A stretch of DNA of 64,000 bases from Asticcacaulis endophyticus. GTDB taxonomy: Bacteria; Pseudomonadota; Alphaproteobacteria; Caulobacterales; Caulobacteraceae. The stretch lies in contig NZ_BMZB01000001.1 of NCBI RefSeq assembly GCF_014652575.1, forward strand, positions 186,001 through 250,000. The letters are read 5' to 3'. Below are positions 36,655 to 45,310 of the stretch, piece by piece. The notes under the pieces are model-generated. The model was given only the letters and a program-made list of their open reading frames with translations, was not told where the DNA came from and did no database searches. The position numbers and the translations under genes are program-made. Numbering within the stretch: the first letter of the stretch is position 1; each line of letters begins with the position of its first letter.

Positions 36655-38253
36655 ATGGCAGGTGAAATCGCCGCAAAGAAGACGACATGGATCAATCACT
36701 GGGGCTGGGGCTCCGGCGATATGCTGGGGGCTGGCGCACAGGCCGTCATCACCGGCTGGTTGTTTTACTTCTTTACCACCTTCTGCGGCCTGAGTGCCGT
36801 TGAAGCCGGTTTGATCCTTGGCCTGCCGCGTCTGCTGGAAGCCATCACCTGCCCGCTGATCGGCTATGTGTCTGATAATCTGCGTCACACCTGGATCGGC
36901 CGCAAGATCGGTCGGCGTAAGATCTTCCTGATGCTGACGATCCCGCTCCTGCCCAGCTTTGCCCTGATCTTCATGACCGGGCATGACTTCTATTATTACC
37001 TGCTGACCTTTATCTTCTTTGAATTCCTTTACACCATGTTCCTGATCCCATGGGAAACTCTGGCGGCGGAAATGACCAAGGATTACAAGGAAAAAGCCAA
37101 GTTTGCAGGCGCGCGCATGATTGTGGCCCAGTCCTCGGCCATTCTGGCATCTTACCTGCCGACCCTGATCATCAACAATTTCGGCGGCAAGGATTCGCCC
37201 AACACCTTCTTCATCATGGCCGCCATCTTCGGCGTGCTGTTCAGTCTTGTCGTGCTGATCGTGGTGGTAACGACGTGGGAGCGCCCTTACACCGATGAGG
37301 AAAAGCTGATCCAGCCGGAGCCTTTTAACGCGTCTAAGGCCTTGATGATTCCGGTCAATATGTTCCGCGATCTATTTTCGACCCTGCGCATCAAGGCGTT
37401 TCGTCAGCACCTGTCGGTCTATCTGGGCGGTTACATCTCTCAGGATATCTTCAATACCGCCTTCCCGATCTTTGTGGCGACCGTGCTGATGGGGGCGACC
37501 CTGATTATCTCCCAGCTCATGACCGCCATGTATGTCGCGCAACTGATCTCGGTCATGATCGCCATCAATATCGTCATTCGGACCGGCCCCGTCATGGCGT
37601 ACCGTATCGCTATCGGTTTCTTTTCGGGCGCGTTGCTGCTGTATCTGGCCTTTTACCTCATTACGCCCGCAGGTTTCAGCACCGGTCTGACGGCACTCGG
37701 CGGCAATATCTTTGACGCCTTTGGTCAGGGTAATGTCAGCCTGATCTTCTGGCTGTTCGTGCCGATCCTGCTGGCCGGTCTGGGACGCGGGACACTCAAC
37801 TTCGTGCCGTGGTCGGTCTATAACTACCTGCCCGATATTGATGAAGCCGTCACCGGTCAGCGCCGCGAAGGCATCTTTGCCGGGGTCATGACTCTGGTGC
37901 GCAAAGTGGCCCAGTCGGGTGCCATCATTGTCACGGGCTGGATCATCGACAGCGGTGGCTATATCTCCCCACCCAAGCCGGTTGATGGCGCCCCGGCAGT
38001 GGTCATCACCCAGACACCGGAAGCCATTCATACGATCGTGGCTCTGCTGGTAATCGGGCCGATTATCATGATGATCTTTGGCCTGATCGTGTCGTGGAAA
38101 TTCCACCTCAATGGCAAAACCCACGCCGTTCTGGTTCACGAGGTTGAGCGACTGCGCGCCGGGGCGACCGAGCCTGAAACGCCCGAAAGCGGAAAGGTCG
38201 TCGAAGACCTGACCGGCTGGAAATACTCCACCCTGTGGGGCCGTGGCCGGTAA
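36655..38253 (+). CDS. GPH-family sugar:cation symporter (MFS)
   Basis: A 532-residue membrane protein of the glycoside-pentoside-hexuronide:cation symporter family, with about twelve hydrophobic segments and the loop GRKIGRRKIFL (near residues 83-93) typical of MelB-like carriers. The ATG at 36655 has the ribosome site AGGGAG (36642-36647). Its place right after cytoplasmic GH105 suggests it carries unsaturated rhamnogalacturonan disaccharides into the cell; this substrate is inferred. The soluble tail after the last helix is about 50 residues. Confidence 0.85.
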   Translation: MAGEIAAKKTTWINHWGWGSGDMLGAGAQAVITGWLFYFFTTFCGLSAVEAGLILGLPRLLEAITCPLIGYVSDNLRHTWIGRKIGRRKIFLMLTIPLLPSFALIFMTGHDFYYYLLTFIFFEFLYTMFLIPWETLAAEMTKDYKEKAKFAGARMIVAQSSAILASYLPTLIINNFGGKDSPNTFFIMAAIFGVLFSLVVLIVVVTTWERPYTDEEKLIQPEPFNASKALMIPVNMFRDLFSTLRIKAFRQHLSVYLGGYISQDIFNTAFPIFVATVLMGATLIISQLMTAMYVAQLISVMIAINIVIRTGPVMAYRIAIGFFSGALLLYLAFYLITPAGFSTGLTALGGNIFDAFGQGNVSLIFWLFVPILLAGLGRGTLNFVPWSVYNYLPDIDEAVTGQRREGIFAGVMTLVRKVAQSGAIIVTGWIIDSGGYISPPKPVDGAPAVVITQTPEAIHTIVALLVIGPIIMMIFGLIVSWKFHLNGKTHAVLVHEVERLRAGATEPETPESGKVVEDLTGWKYSTLWGRGR

Positions 38254-38264
38254 TAACAGACACG

Positions 38265-38293
38265 AAAAAGGGCCGGGAAACCGGCCCTTTTTT
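38265..38293. terminator. Bidirectional terminator between symporter gene and lldD
   Basis: AAAAAGGGCCGG-GAAA-CCGGCCCTTTTTT forms a perfect hairpin with T runs on both strands, between two convergent genes. Confidence 0.95.
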
Positions 38294-38313
38294 ATTGTGC
38301 GCTGTCTTCGGGT

Positions 38314-39450
38314 TTAAGCTTTGGTGAGCAATTCCGGTGTGATGTCGGCAATCGACTTGGCGCCCGTCAGCACCATAGCCACCCGCATTTCTTTCTCAAA
38401 CAGATCAAGCAGGTTAGCCACCCCTGCCCCACCGGCGGCTGCCAGCGCATAGATAAATGCCCGGCCCAGCAACACGCCATCGGCCCCAAGGGCAATCATG
38501 CGCACGACATCGAGGCCGGTGCGGATGCCGGAATCGGCCAGTATGGTCAGGTCGCCCTTGACGGCGTCCGCTATGGCTGGCAGAGCCCGCGCTGACGACA
38601 GGACACCGTCAAGTTGCCGTCCGCCATGATTGGACACTACAATACCGTCCGCGCCGAATTTTACGGCGTCCTTGGCATCTTCGGGGTCGAGGATGCCCTT
38701 GATGATCATCGGGCCTTTCCAGAAATCGCGTATCCATTCCAGATCAGACCACGAAATCGACGGATCAAAATTGTTGCCCAGCCAGCCAATATAGTCGGCA
38801 AGGCCCGTCGGCTTACCCATATAGGCGGAGATATTTCCCAGATCATGGGGCCGCCCCATCAGCCCGACATCAAAGGCCCATGACGGATGGGTCGCCGCCT
38901 GCCACAGACGGCGAATCTCGGCATTGGGGCCGCTCATACCCGAATGGGCGTCGCGGTAGCGCGCGCCGGGCGTCGGCATATCGACCGTGAACACCAGAGT
39001 CTCAATGCCCGCGGCTTGTGCGCGCTCCAGCGCATTTTTCATAAAGCCGCGATCCTTCAGCACATAGAGCTGAAACCAGATCGGGGCCGGGCATTGCGAT
39101 TGCACCTCTTCGATCGGGCAAACGCTGACGGTCGATAACGTAAACGGGATGCCCTTGGCGCAGGCAGCTTTGGCGGCCTGGACCTCACCCCGCCGCGCAT
39201 ACATACCCGTCAAACCCACCGGTGCCAGCGCGATCGGCAGGGACTGTTTCTTGCCAAACAGGGTCGTCTCAAGGCTGAGGTCGGACATGTTTTTCAGCAC
39301 CCGCTGACGCAGCGCGATATCGGCCAGATCCGACACATTGCGTTTCAGGGTATGCTCGGCATAGGCCCCGCCATCGATATAGTGGAACAAAAACGCAGGC
39401 AGCTTGCGCCGAGCGGCTTCACGATAATCGGTCGAGGCGGAGATAATCAT
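38314..39450 (-). CDS. lldD: L-lactate dehydrogenase (FMN, quinone-linked)
   Basis: A 378-residue LldD-type enzyme that oxidises L-lactate to pyruvate at the inner membrane, feeding electrons to quinones. It is very close to the E. coli protein throughout, with [13 protein letters not shown], the FMN-site residues in FTLSTVS and [11 protein letters not shown], and the catalytic histidine in [10 protein letters not shown]. The ATG at 39450 gives the standard [12 protein letters not shown] start. It ends about 18 residues earlier than E. coli LldD. Its place in the rhamnose operon fits, because the diketo-hydrolase route gives L-lactate. Confidence 0.95.
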   Translation of the reverse strand: MIISASTDYREAARRKLPAFLFHYIDGGAYAEHTLKRNVSDLADIALRQRVLKNMSDLSLETTLFGKKQSLPIALAPVGLTGMYARRGEVQAAKAACAKGIPFTLSTVSVCPIEEVQSQCPAPIWFQLYVLKDRGFMKNALERAQAAGIETLVFTVDMPTPGARYRDAHSGMSGPNAEIRRLWQAATHPSWAFDVGLMGRPHDLGNISAYMGKPTGLADYIGWLGNNFDPSISWSDLEWIRDFWKGPMIIKGILDPEDAKDAVKFGADGIVVSNHGGRQLDGVLSSARALPAIADAVKGDLTILADSGIRTGLDVVRMIALGADGVLLGRAFIYALAAAGGAGVANLLDLFEKEMRVAMVLTGAKSIADITPELLTKA

Positions 39451-39532
39451 AGGTCTATTCCAAACAGGTTTATGCCCCCGCCACATGGGCAGGGGCAAAG
39501 CTTAGTAGCACCAGCGCATAAACGCCGGTGAA

Positions 39533-40612
39533 TTAGTGGCCGCCGCCCGCGCCGCCGATATAGTTGCCATAACCGATAACGACGGTCGAGGCGATCAGCA
39601 GCAGCAGACCGGCAAACACATAGGTCAGGGTCTTACGGCTTGAGCCCTTCCATTCCTTAAGGGCAAAACCCCACAGGCTGGAAAATATGATGATCGAGGC
39701 CATGTGCAGGGTCCAGCTTGAGAAGCCATACGACCCCATCTGGCTTTCGCCCATGGTGTAGAAAAAGAACTGGAAATACCAGGTCGTCCCCGCCAGCGCA
39801 CACAGCAGATAGTTCACACCAATCTTGGGGCGCGTGCCGTCTTCGCGGGCATGGGTTTGGGTGACTTCACCGGCGGTCTTATTCTTGAGTATCAGATAGC
39901 CGCACCAGACGATATTGGTCAGCGCCCCGCCCAGCAGCACCATGCACAGCACCGGTAAGCCGACAAATAGCGGATCAGTACCCGCCGCTGCCGACAGCTT
40001 TTGCACCGGCGCTCCTGACGCCAAGCCATAGGCAAAACATGACGACATCAGGCCGCAAAAAACCGCCACCCAGATGCCTTTTTTCAGGTCAAATTCTTTG
40101 AGCACCTCACGGCGTTTCTCTTCGGTAAGGTCGTTGTTTTTGCTGGCCCCGCCCATGCCGATGACACAGATCCCTGCCAGACAGAGGAACAGGCCAAACA
40201 GCACGATCTGACCGTGGGTGGTCGGCAGAATTTCGGTAAAGAAGCTGCCATCAACAATCGGCGGCATCAGGGTGCCGAAAAACGCACATAACGACAGGGC
40301 GATGGCCGTGCCCAAACCCAAGCCCAGATAGCGCATGGTCAGGCCGTAGGTTAAGCCGCCCATGCCCCACAGCAGGCCAAACATTACGCACAGGCCCCAG
40401 ACATCGGCCGGTGCCGCCGACAGCACGCCCAGCAGGTCTTTGGTTTGCAGCGACGCGAAAATCCACGGGGCAAATACCCAGCTAAACAGGCCGCCGATCA
40501 GCCAGTAGATTTCCCACGACCAGCCGCGCACGCGCCGGTACGGAACATAAAAACTGGCCGAGGCAAAGCCGCCGATCCAGTGAAACAGTACGCCTAAAAT
40601 CGGATTTGGCAC
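39533..40612 (-). CDS. rhaT: L-rhamnose/proton symporter RhaT
   Basis: A 359-residue protein matching RhaT, the proton-coupled L-rhamnose importer of the drug/metabolite transporter superfamily, with about ten hydrophobic helices. Family motifs include the N-terminal HWIGGFASASFYVPYRRV, GLTYGLTMRYLG and the late WYFQFFFYTMGESQMG. It lies between the lactonase and lldD genes on the same strand, so uptake and oxidation of free rhamnose are cotranscribed. Confidence 0.95.
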   Translation of the reverse strand: MPNPILGVLFHWIGGFASASFYVPYRRVRGWSWEIYWLIGGLFSWVFAPWIFASLQTKDLLGVLSAAPADVWGLCVMFGLLWGMGGLTYGLTMRYLGLGLGTAIALSLCAFFGTLMPPIVDGSFFTEILPTTHGQIVLFGLFLCLAGICVIGMGGASKNNDLTEEKRREVLKEFDLKKGIWVAVFCGLMSSCFAYGLASGAPVQKLSAAAGTDPLFVGLPVLCMVLLGGALTNIVWCGYLILKNKTAGEVTQTHAREDGTRPKIGVNYLLCALAGTTWYFQFFFYTMGESQMGSYGFSSWTLHMASIIIFSSLWGFALKEWKGSSRKTLTYVFAGLLLLIASTVVIGYGNYIGGAGGGH

Positions 40613-40684
40613 TTAAGTCTCCCTTGGGTTCATGTGCATTGTCTCCCGGTTATCATCCGGCCCTTAAGAGCTCTGGCTAATGGT

Positions 40685-41590
40685 TTAAAGATCAAGATTC
40701 AGGCGATAAGCGCGGTTGGCATTGCGGCCAAACATATCGCGGCGCTCATCGTCGGAAAAATCTGCGGTAATCTCATCAAAAGAATTGATGATGGTGGCAT
40801 AGTCCGAAAACAACTTATCGGTCGGCACGTCGGAGGCGAACATGACGCGATCCGTGCCGAAAATCTCAATGACCTTAAGCACCAGCGGGCGGATCGAGGC
40901 GGTCGTCCAGGTACGCTCGACAAAGCCCATGCCGGAAATCTTAGCCCAGACATGGGGCTGTGCGGCTAGTAATTTCATGCCCGCTTCCCAGCGCACCAGG
41001 TGGTCGTCGCCATCCTTCACCGGCATACCGGCGTGGTTGAGCATAACCGGAATATCCGGGTGTTTGGCGGCAAGCTCTGCGGCCTGCGCCATCTGGTTGG
41101 CATAGATTTGCAGATCGAACGACAGATTATGTTTGGCCAGTTTGGCATAGCCCGCCTGCCACTGCGGATCATCCAGCAAATTGGCGGGTGTATAGCTGAA
41201 AAAACTATCCGGATGCCAGTTGAGGATATGACGGATGCCGCGCACGGATTTATGGTGACTGTGGGCCTCCAGCAAGGCCTCGACATTGGGATCATTCAGG
41301 CCCGCAAACGCAACAAGCGCGGTCGGTAAGGCTTCGGCATCGGACAAACCCTGCAACCACTGCGTCTCATTCAACGCCTGATCCGCACGCGCCCCGGCAT
41401 CGACATGGACGGTGCCGCGTACATCAAAACCGGTGGCATCAGCAAGGTAATCAGAGGGCAAATAGGTCTTAGCGATCGCTTCGGTCGAGCCATTGACGCC
41501 GGTGTCGTCAAATGGCGCTGACAGCCAGTCATAGCGCAGCTTTTCCAGATCCCAGAGATGGATATGAGCATCAACAAAAGGCAGCTTCAT
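40685..41590 (-). CDS. Amidohydrolase-family sugar lactonase, probably L-rhamnono-lactonase
   Basis: A 301-residue member of the amidohydrolase (COG3618-like) family. The N-terminal DAHIHLW, an internal RGIRHILNW, the MLNHAGMP segment and late MFASDVPTDK are the metal and substrate motifs of sugar lactonases such as L-fuconolactonase. In this operon, between the rhamnose dehydrogenases and RhaT, its likely job is opening L-rhamnono-lactone to L-rhamnonate. This is inferred from context; no signal peptide, so cytoplasmic. A GC-rich inverted repeat separates it from the upstream dehydrogenase gene. Confidence 0.78.
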   Translation of the reverse strand: MKLPFVDAHIHLWDLEKLRYDWLSAPFDDTGVNGSTEAIAKTYLPSDYLADATGFDVRGTVHVDAGARADQALNETQWLQGLSDAEALPTALVAFAGLNDPNVEALLEAHSHHKSVRGIRHILNWHPDSFFSYTPANLLDDPQWQAGYAKLAKHNLSFDLQIYANQMAQAAELAAKHPDIPVMLNHAGMPVKDGDDHLVRWEAGMKLLAAQPHVWAKISGMGFVERTWTTASIRPLVLKVIEIFGTDRVMFASDVPTDKLFSDYATIINSFDEITADFSDDERRDMFGRNANRAYRLNLDL

Positions 41591-41610
41591 GCGCGTTCCC
41601 CCATCAATAT

Positions 41611-41770
41611 CTCCTCCCCTGTAGCCAAGCGTACGGGGGAGGTGGTGCGGGAGTCGCCAAAGGCGAAAACCGCGACGGAGGGGGCAAAGAAAGGAGGGGC
41701 TGCCCCCTCCGTCATCTCTGCGCCCTCACGGGCTTTAGATGCCACCTCCCCCGCTTGCGCAGGGGAGGAG
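41611..41770. repeat. Long GC-rich nested inverted repeat between operon genes
   Basis: Outer arms CTCCTCCCCTG (41611-41621) and CAGGGGAGGAG (41760-41770) are perfect complements. Inside them, imperfect arms with GGGGGAGGTGG and CCACCTCCCCC follow. Inner 13-base arms (41674-41686 and 41701-41713) pair perfectly. This looks like an intergenic palindromic repeat element or a small non-autonomous mobile element. Copies elsewhere in the genome would settle it. Confidence 0.7.
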
Positions 41771-41778
41771 GATTAACA

Positions 41779-42525
41779 TTAGTAAGTGGTTCTACCACCC
41801 GACGTGTCAAACACCGACGCCGTGGTGAACGAACATTCTTCCGACGCCATGAACGTCACCATCGCGGCCGATTCATCGACAATGCCCAAACGGCCCATCG
41901 GGATTTTTGAGCGCATGTAATCGACCTGAGACTGCGGCAATTGCGCCAGGATCGGCGATTCAAACGTGGCCGGTGTCAGCGCATTCACGATCACGCCCTT
42001 GCCCGCTAATTCCTTGCCCAGCGACTTGGTGAAACCAATCACGCCGGCCTTGGACGCCGAATAGGCCGAGGCGTTTGGATTGCCTTCCTTGCCCGCAACC
42101 GAAGCCACATTGACGATCCGGCCATAGCCGTTTTGCAACATATACGGGATGATCTCACGGTTGCAGTAGAACAGGCCATTGAGGTTGATATCCATGACCT
42201 TGAGCCAGCTATCGACCGGAAATTCCCACACGGGCACGGTCGCGCCCGTAATGCCTGCCGAGGCGATCAGGATGTCGATCTTGCCCAAAACTTCCGCAGA
42301 TGTTTTGGCCGCAGCGGACACGTCATCTAGCTTTGAGACATCCAGCGCCACAAAACCAGCCGCGCCGATTTCGGTTGCCGTAGCTTCCAGGACTTCGGCA
42401 TTGAGATCCCACAGGACGACCTTGCCGCCCTCTGCAATAATGCGAATAGCAGCCGCCTTACCCAGACCACCTGCGCCGCCGGTGATGACCGCACAACGGC
42501 CTTCGTAACGATTAGCGTATGTCAT
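41779..42525 (-). CDS. Short-chain dehydrogenase, probably 2-keto-3-deoxy-L-rhamnonate dehydrogenase
   Basis: A 248-residue SDR protein with the cofactor motif TGGAGGLGKAAA and the catalytic set Ser142, Tyr155 and Lys159 (NVASVAG, YSASK). By its place between the rhamnonate dehydratase/FAH pair and the lactonase, it is best read as the dehydrogenase that oxidises 2-keto-3-deoxy-L-rhamnonate to the 2,4-diketo acid, as in the Sphingomonas route. Its ATG overlaps the stop of the FAH gene (TAATG at 42523-42527), so the two are coupled. Substrate is inferred. Confidence 0.82.
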   Translation of the reverse strand: MTYANRYEGRCAVITGGAGGLGKAAAIRIIAEGGKVVLWDLNAEVLEATATEIGAAGFVALDVSKLDDVSAAAKTSAEVLGKIDILIASAGITGATVPVWEFPVDSWLKVMDINLNGLFYCNREIIPYMLQNGYGRIVNVASVAGKEGNPNASAYSASKAGVIGFTKSLGKELAGKGVIVNALTPATFESPILAQLPQSQVDYMRSKIPMGRLGIVDESAAMVTFMASEECSFTTASVFDTSGGRTTY

Positions 42526-43397
42526 TAACCGATGATCTCCTGATCTTCGAGTGAGAACGCCACCACCGTCTGGCGCTGCTCACCCAGTTTCGAGACACCG
42601 AGGTGCATATTATCGCCGACATTGAGATAGATCGGGTCAGGCTTCTTGCCTTCGCCTACGCCCGGAGGGGTGCCGGTGATGACCAGATCGCCCGGTTGCA
42701 GGGTGATGAAGCGCGAAATGTAGGCAATGGCTTCCGCGACCGGGAAGATCATGGTGCGGGTATTGCCGGTTTGCATGCGCACGCCATTGACGTCGAGGAA
42801 CATATCCAGTTCCTGCGGGTTGCCAACTTCGTCAGCGGTCACCAGCCATGGGCCGGTCGGACAAAACGTGTCACAGCCCTTACCCTTGACCCACTGGGTG
42901 CCGCGCTCTTTCTGGAAGGCGCGCTCGGACACATCGTTGACCAGCACATAACCGGCGACGTGATTCAGGGCCTCAGACTCTTCGACATAGCGGCAGGTCT
43001 TACCGATGATGATGCCCAGTTCGACTTCCCAGTCCATTTTGGTCGCATCGCGCGGCTTCATGACATCGTCATTGGCACCGCAAAGCGAAGTGATCGCCTT
43101 GGTAAAGAAGATCGGCTCAGGCGGCACCGGCAGATTGGATTCGGCCGCATGGTCAGCATAGTTCAGACCCACGGCGATGATCTTGCCGATGTTCTTGACC
43201 GGCACGCCGTAACGGACATCGCCTTCTACCACCGGCAGGGCGGCGACATCAGCGGCCTTAAGGCCCGCCAGCTTTGACAGACGCACCTCTTCGGAGGTGA
43301 TGTCGGCCACAACCGACGACAGATCGCGCAGTTTGCCTTCGGCATCAACAACACCGGGCTTTTCCTGGCCCTTGGGGCCAAAACGGACGAGTTTCAT
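42525..43397 (-). CDS. FAH-family hydrolase, probably 2,4-diketo-3-deoxy-L-rhamnonate hydrolase
   Basis: A 290-residue fumarylacetoacetate hydrolase-family enzyme. Metal and catalytic motifs include VGLNYADHAAES, MDWEVELGIIIGK, NDVSERAFQKERGTQW and the late GTPPGVGEG. In the known Sphingomonas route, this family member splits the diketo acid into pyruvate and L-lactate; that role is inferred here from the neighbours rhmD and lldD. The ATG at 43397 follows AAGGAT. A longer frame starting at 43424 lacks support. Confidence 0.85.
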   Translation of the reverse strand: MKLVRFGPKGQEKPGVVDAEGKLRDLSSVVADITSEEVRLSKLAGLKAADVAALPVVEGDVRYGVPVKNIGKIIAVGLNYADHAAESNLPVPPEPIFFTKAITSLCGANDDVMKPRDATKMDWEVELGIIIGKTCRYVEESEALNHVAGYVLVNDVSERAFQKERGTQWVKGKGCDTFCPTGPWLVTADEVGNPQELDMFLDVNGVRMQTGNTRTMIFPVAEAIAYISRFITLQPGDLVITGTPPGVGEGKKPDPIYLNVGDNMHLGVSKLGEQRQTVVAFSLEDQEIIG

Positions 43398-43421
43398 AGA
43401 GTTATCCTTAAAATAATAATC

Positions 43422-43451
43422 CACCCCAAAACGCTAAAGCATTTTGGGGTG
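43422..43451 (-). terminator. Hairpin between rhmD and FAH gene
   Basis: Perfect arms CACCCCAAAA and TTTTGGGGTG are followed on the minus strand by an AT-rich tract (ATTATTATTTT). It may partly stop transcription or stabilise the rhmD mRNA, since the downstream FAH gene is in the same direction. Confidence 0.65.
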
Positions 43452-43457
43452 AGGCAG

Positions 43458-44654
43458 TCAGTGCTCATAAGGGCGATAAAGCTTCACTTCGGGGTTCAGT
43501 TCAACCCCAAAGCCCGGCTTATCCAGCGCCGTAACTTTCAGGCGGCCGTTTTCCGGCACCGGCTCACCCAGCAATTGCGGATGGAACATCGGGGCGACAT
43601 GATCGGCCTTGGGGGCCATCATCAGGAACTCGGCAAACGGCGAATTGTGACGGGTAATGACGAAGTGGTAGCTGTATACGGATGACCCATGCGGCACCAC
43701 CAGAGTACCATTGGCATCGGCCAGCGCCGAAATCTTAAGCAGTTCGGTCACACCGCCGCACCAGCCGACATCTGGCTGAATGATATCGCAGCAGCCCATG
43801 TCCATCAGCATCTTAAAGCCCCAGCGGGTGCTTTCGTGCTCGCCGGTCGTCACCAGCATACCTTGCGGCACGTTTTTCTTGAGCTGGGCATAACCCCAGT
43901 AGTCGTCAGGATTGATAGCCTCTTCGATCCATTTCAGGCCATACTCATGGCACTTATGAGCCAGACGGGTCGCGTAGTTGACGTCAAGCGCCATCCAGCA
44001 GTCGTACATCAGCCAGAAATCTTCGCCAACTTTTGAGCGCATGTCCGCGACCAGTTCGACGTTTTTCTTAAGGCCTTCTTCGCCTTCGATCGGGCCGTGA
44101 TAGAGTGGCATCTTACCGCCGATAAAGCCCATCTCCTTGGCCAGATCCGGGCGCGCGCCCGTGGCATAGAATTGCAGTTCATCACGCACCGCACCACCCA
44201 GCATGTGATAAACCGGCTCCTGACGCAGCTTGCCCATCAGGTCCCACAGGGCCAGATCGACGCCGGAAATAGCATTCACGACAAGGCCTTTACGGCCATA
44301 GTATTGCGAGCCGAAGTACATCTGGTCCCAGATGCGCTCATATTCAAACGGGTTGCGGCCTTCGAGGAAGCGCGCGAAGTGCTTTTCGACCATATAACAG
44401 GCGGGCTCACCGCCGGTCGTCACGGCAAAACCGATCGTGCCGTCATCGGCTTCGATTTCAACGACCAGCGTACCCAGAACGTTGATACCAAAGCTTTTGC
44501 GCGACTGGCGGTACTCAGGATAACGCCCCATCGACGTCGCAATATGATTGTCGATCCAGTGGCCTTCGCCCTGATCGTGATAATCCGCGCCCCCGCCGCC
44601 TTCGCCGCCCTTAATCACATAGGCGCGAACCTGCTTAATCTTCGGGAATGTCAT
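43458..44654 (-). CDS. rhmD: L-rhamnonate dehydratase
   Basis: A 398-residue enolase-superfamily enzyme closely matching L-rhamnonate dehydratase, which converts L-rhamnonate to 2-keto-3-deoxy-L-rhamnonate. The N-terminal segment with [16 protein letters not shown], the metal ligands in [21 protein letters not shown] and TTGEHES, and the catalytic pair in QPDVGWCGG and [11 protein letters not shown] are visible. The start at 44654 ([13 protein letters not shown]) has an AAGGAC site; the longer frame at 44708 runs through the palindrome. It heads the minus-strand oxidative rhamnose operon. Confidence 0.93.
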   Translation of the reverse strand: MTFPKIKQVRAYVIKGGEGGGGADYHDQGEGHWIDNHIATSMGRYPEYRQSRKSFGINVLGTLVVEIEADDGTIGFAVTTGGEPACYMVEKHFARFLEGRNPFEYERIWDQMYFGSQYYGRKGLVVNAISGVDLALWDLMGKLRQEPVYHMLGGAVRDELQFYATGARPDLAKEMGFIGGKMPLYHGPIEGEEGLKKNVELVADMRSKVGEDFWLMYDCWMALDVNYATRLAHKCHEYGLKWIEEAINPDDYWGYAQLKKNVPQGMLVTTGEHESTRWGFKMLMDMGCCDIIQPDVGWCGGVTELLKISALADANGTLVVPHGSSVYSYHFVITRHNSPFAEFLMMAPKADHVAPMFHPQLLGEPVPENGRLKVTALDKPGFGVELNPEVKLYRPYEH

Positions 44655-44701
44655 GAGTGTCGTCCTTGGCCTGCTTTGGAATGATTGGAAATTCGTAAAT
44701 T

Positions 44702-44717
44702 TGAGCAATTATGCTCA
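44702..44717. promoter_or_regulatory. Candidate operator TGAGCA-ATTA-TGCTCA
   Basis: A perfect 6-base inverted repeat with a 4-base spacer in the divergent region between rhmD and the IclR-type gene, with AT-rich flanks (TAAATT on the left, TTTCC on the right). Its position makes it a likely site for the adjacent regulator. Confidence 0.5.
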
Positions 44718-44797
44718 TTTCCACGCTTGTCAATCTTTTAGTTCCAATATATGACTTGAATGACTATATTACAGAGCAAAAAACGTCAATCTCGAAA

Positions 44798-45211
44798 ATG
44801 ATAATGCGCAGTGAGGACAAGGGCGACGCAAAACCAATCACGGGCAGTCAGACTCTTATCCGGGGCCTGAACATTATCGAAGCCGTGAGCCGTGGGGCTT
44901 CGTCTCTTAATGCACTGTCAAATGATCTGGGGCTGACGCGCTCAACGACCTACCGGCTGGCCTCGGCCCTGGTGGAGCGCGACTATCTGGTGACCGTACC
45001 GCGCGGCGGTTATGCCCTTGGCCCGCGTCTGCAAGCTTTGCGGCCAGAGCCGGGCTTAAGTGCCGCCGTCATGTCGGGCGGGGCTCAGGTGGCGACACTT
45101 GAACTGTGCCGGTTCGCCCTGCCGGTCAATGCGGCGCGGATGGAGGTTTTGAGTGAGGCGATGCGTCTATGTGCAAAGACCATAGGTGATCGGCTAACTC
45201 AGGATGACTAA
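44798..45211 (+). CDS. IclR-type regulator lacking the effector domain
   Basis: The product keeps an IclR-type DNA-binding domain (TLIRGLNIIEAVS, ALSNDLGLTRSTTYRLASALVE, GGYALGPRLQAL) and a short C-terminal helix with the usual AARMEVLSEAMRLCAKTIGDRL ending. The roughly 100-residue GAF-like ligand domain that normally lies between is missing. From ATG 44798 it is about 137 residues against a usual 250 or so. The start is uncertain; an in-frame ATG at 44711 lacks support. It diverges from rhmD and precedes the L-rhamnose dehydrogenase gene. It may be decaying, or may act as a constitutive DNA binder. Confidence 0.75.
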   Translation: MIMRSEDKGDAKPITGSQTLIRGLNIIEAVSRGASSLNALSNDLGLTRSTTYRLASALVERDYLVTVPRGGYALGPRLQALRPEPGLSAAVMSGGAQVATLELCRFALPVNAARMEVLSEAMRLCAKTIGDRLTQDD

Positions 45212-45310
45212 AGAGTGAGGGCTAAGGGACCAAAATCCCCGATGCCAATGAGACAGGGACAACAGGACATTTCAGAGCCTGGGACGGTTGAGACAACGAA
45301 GAGAGATAAA

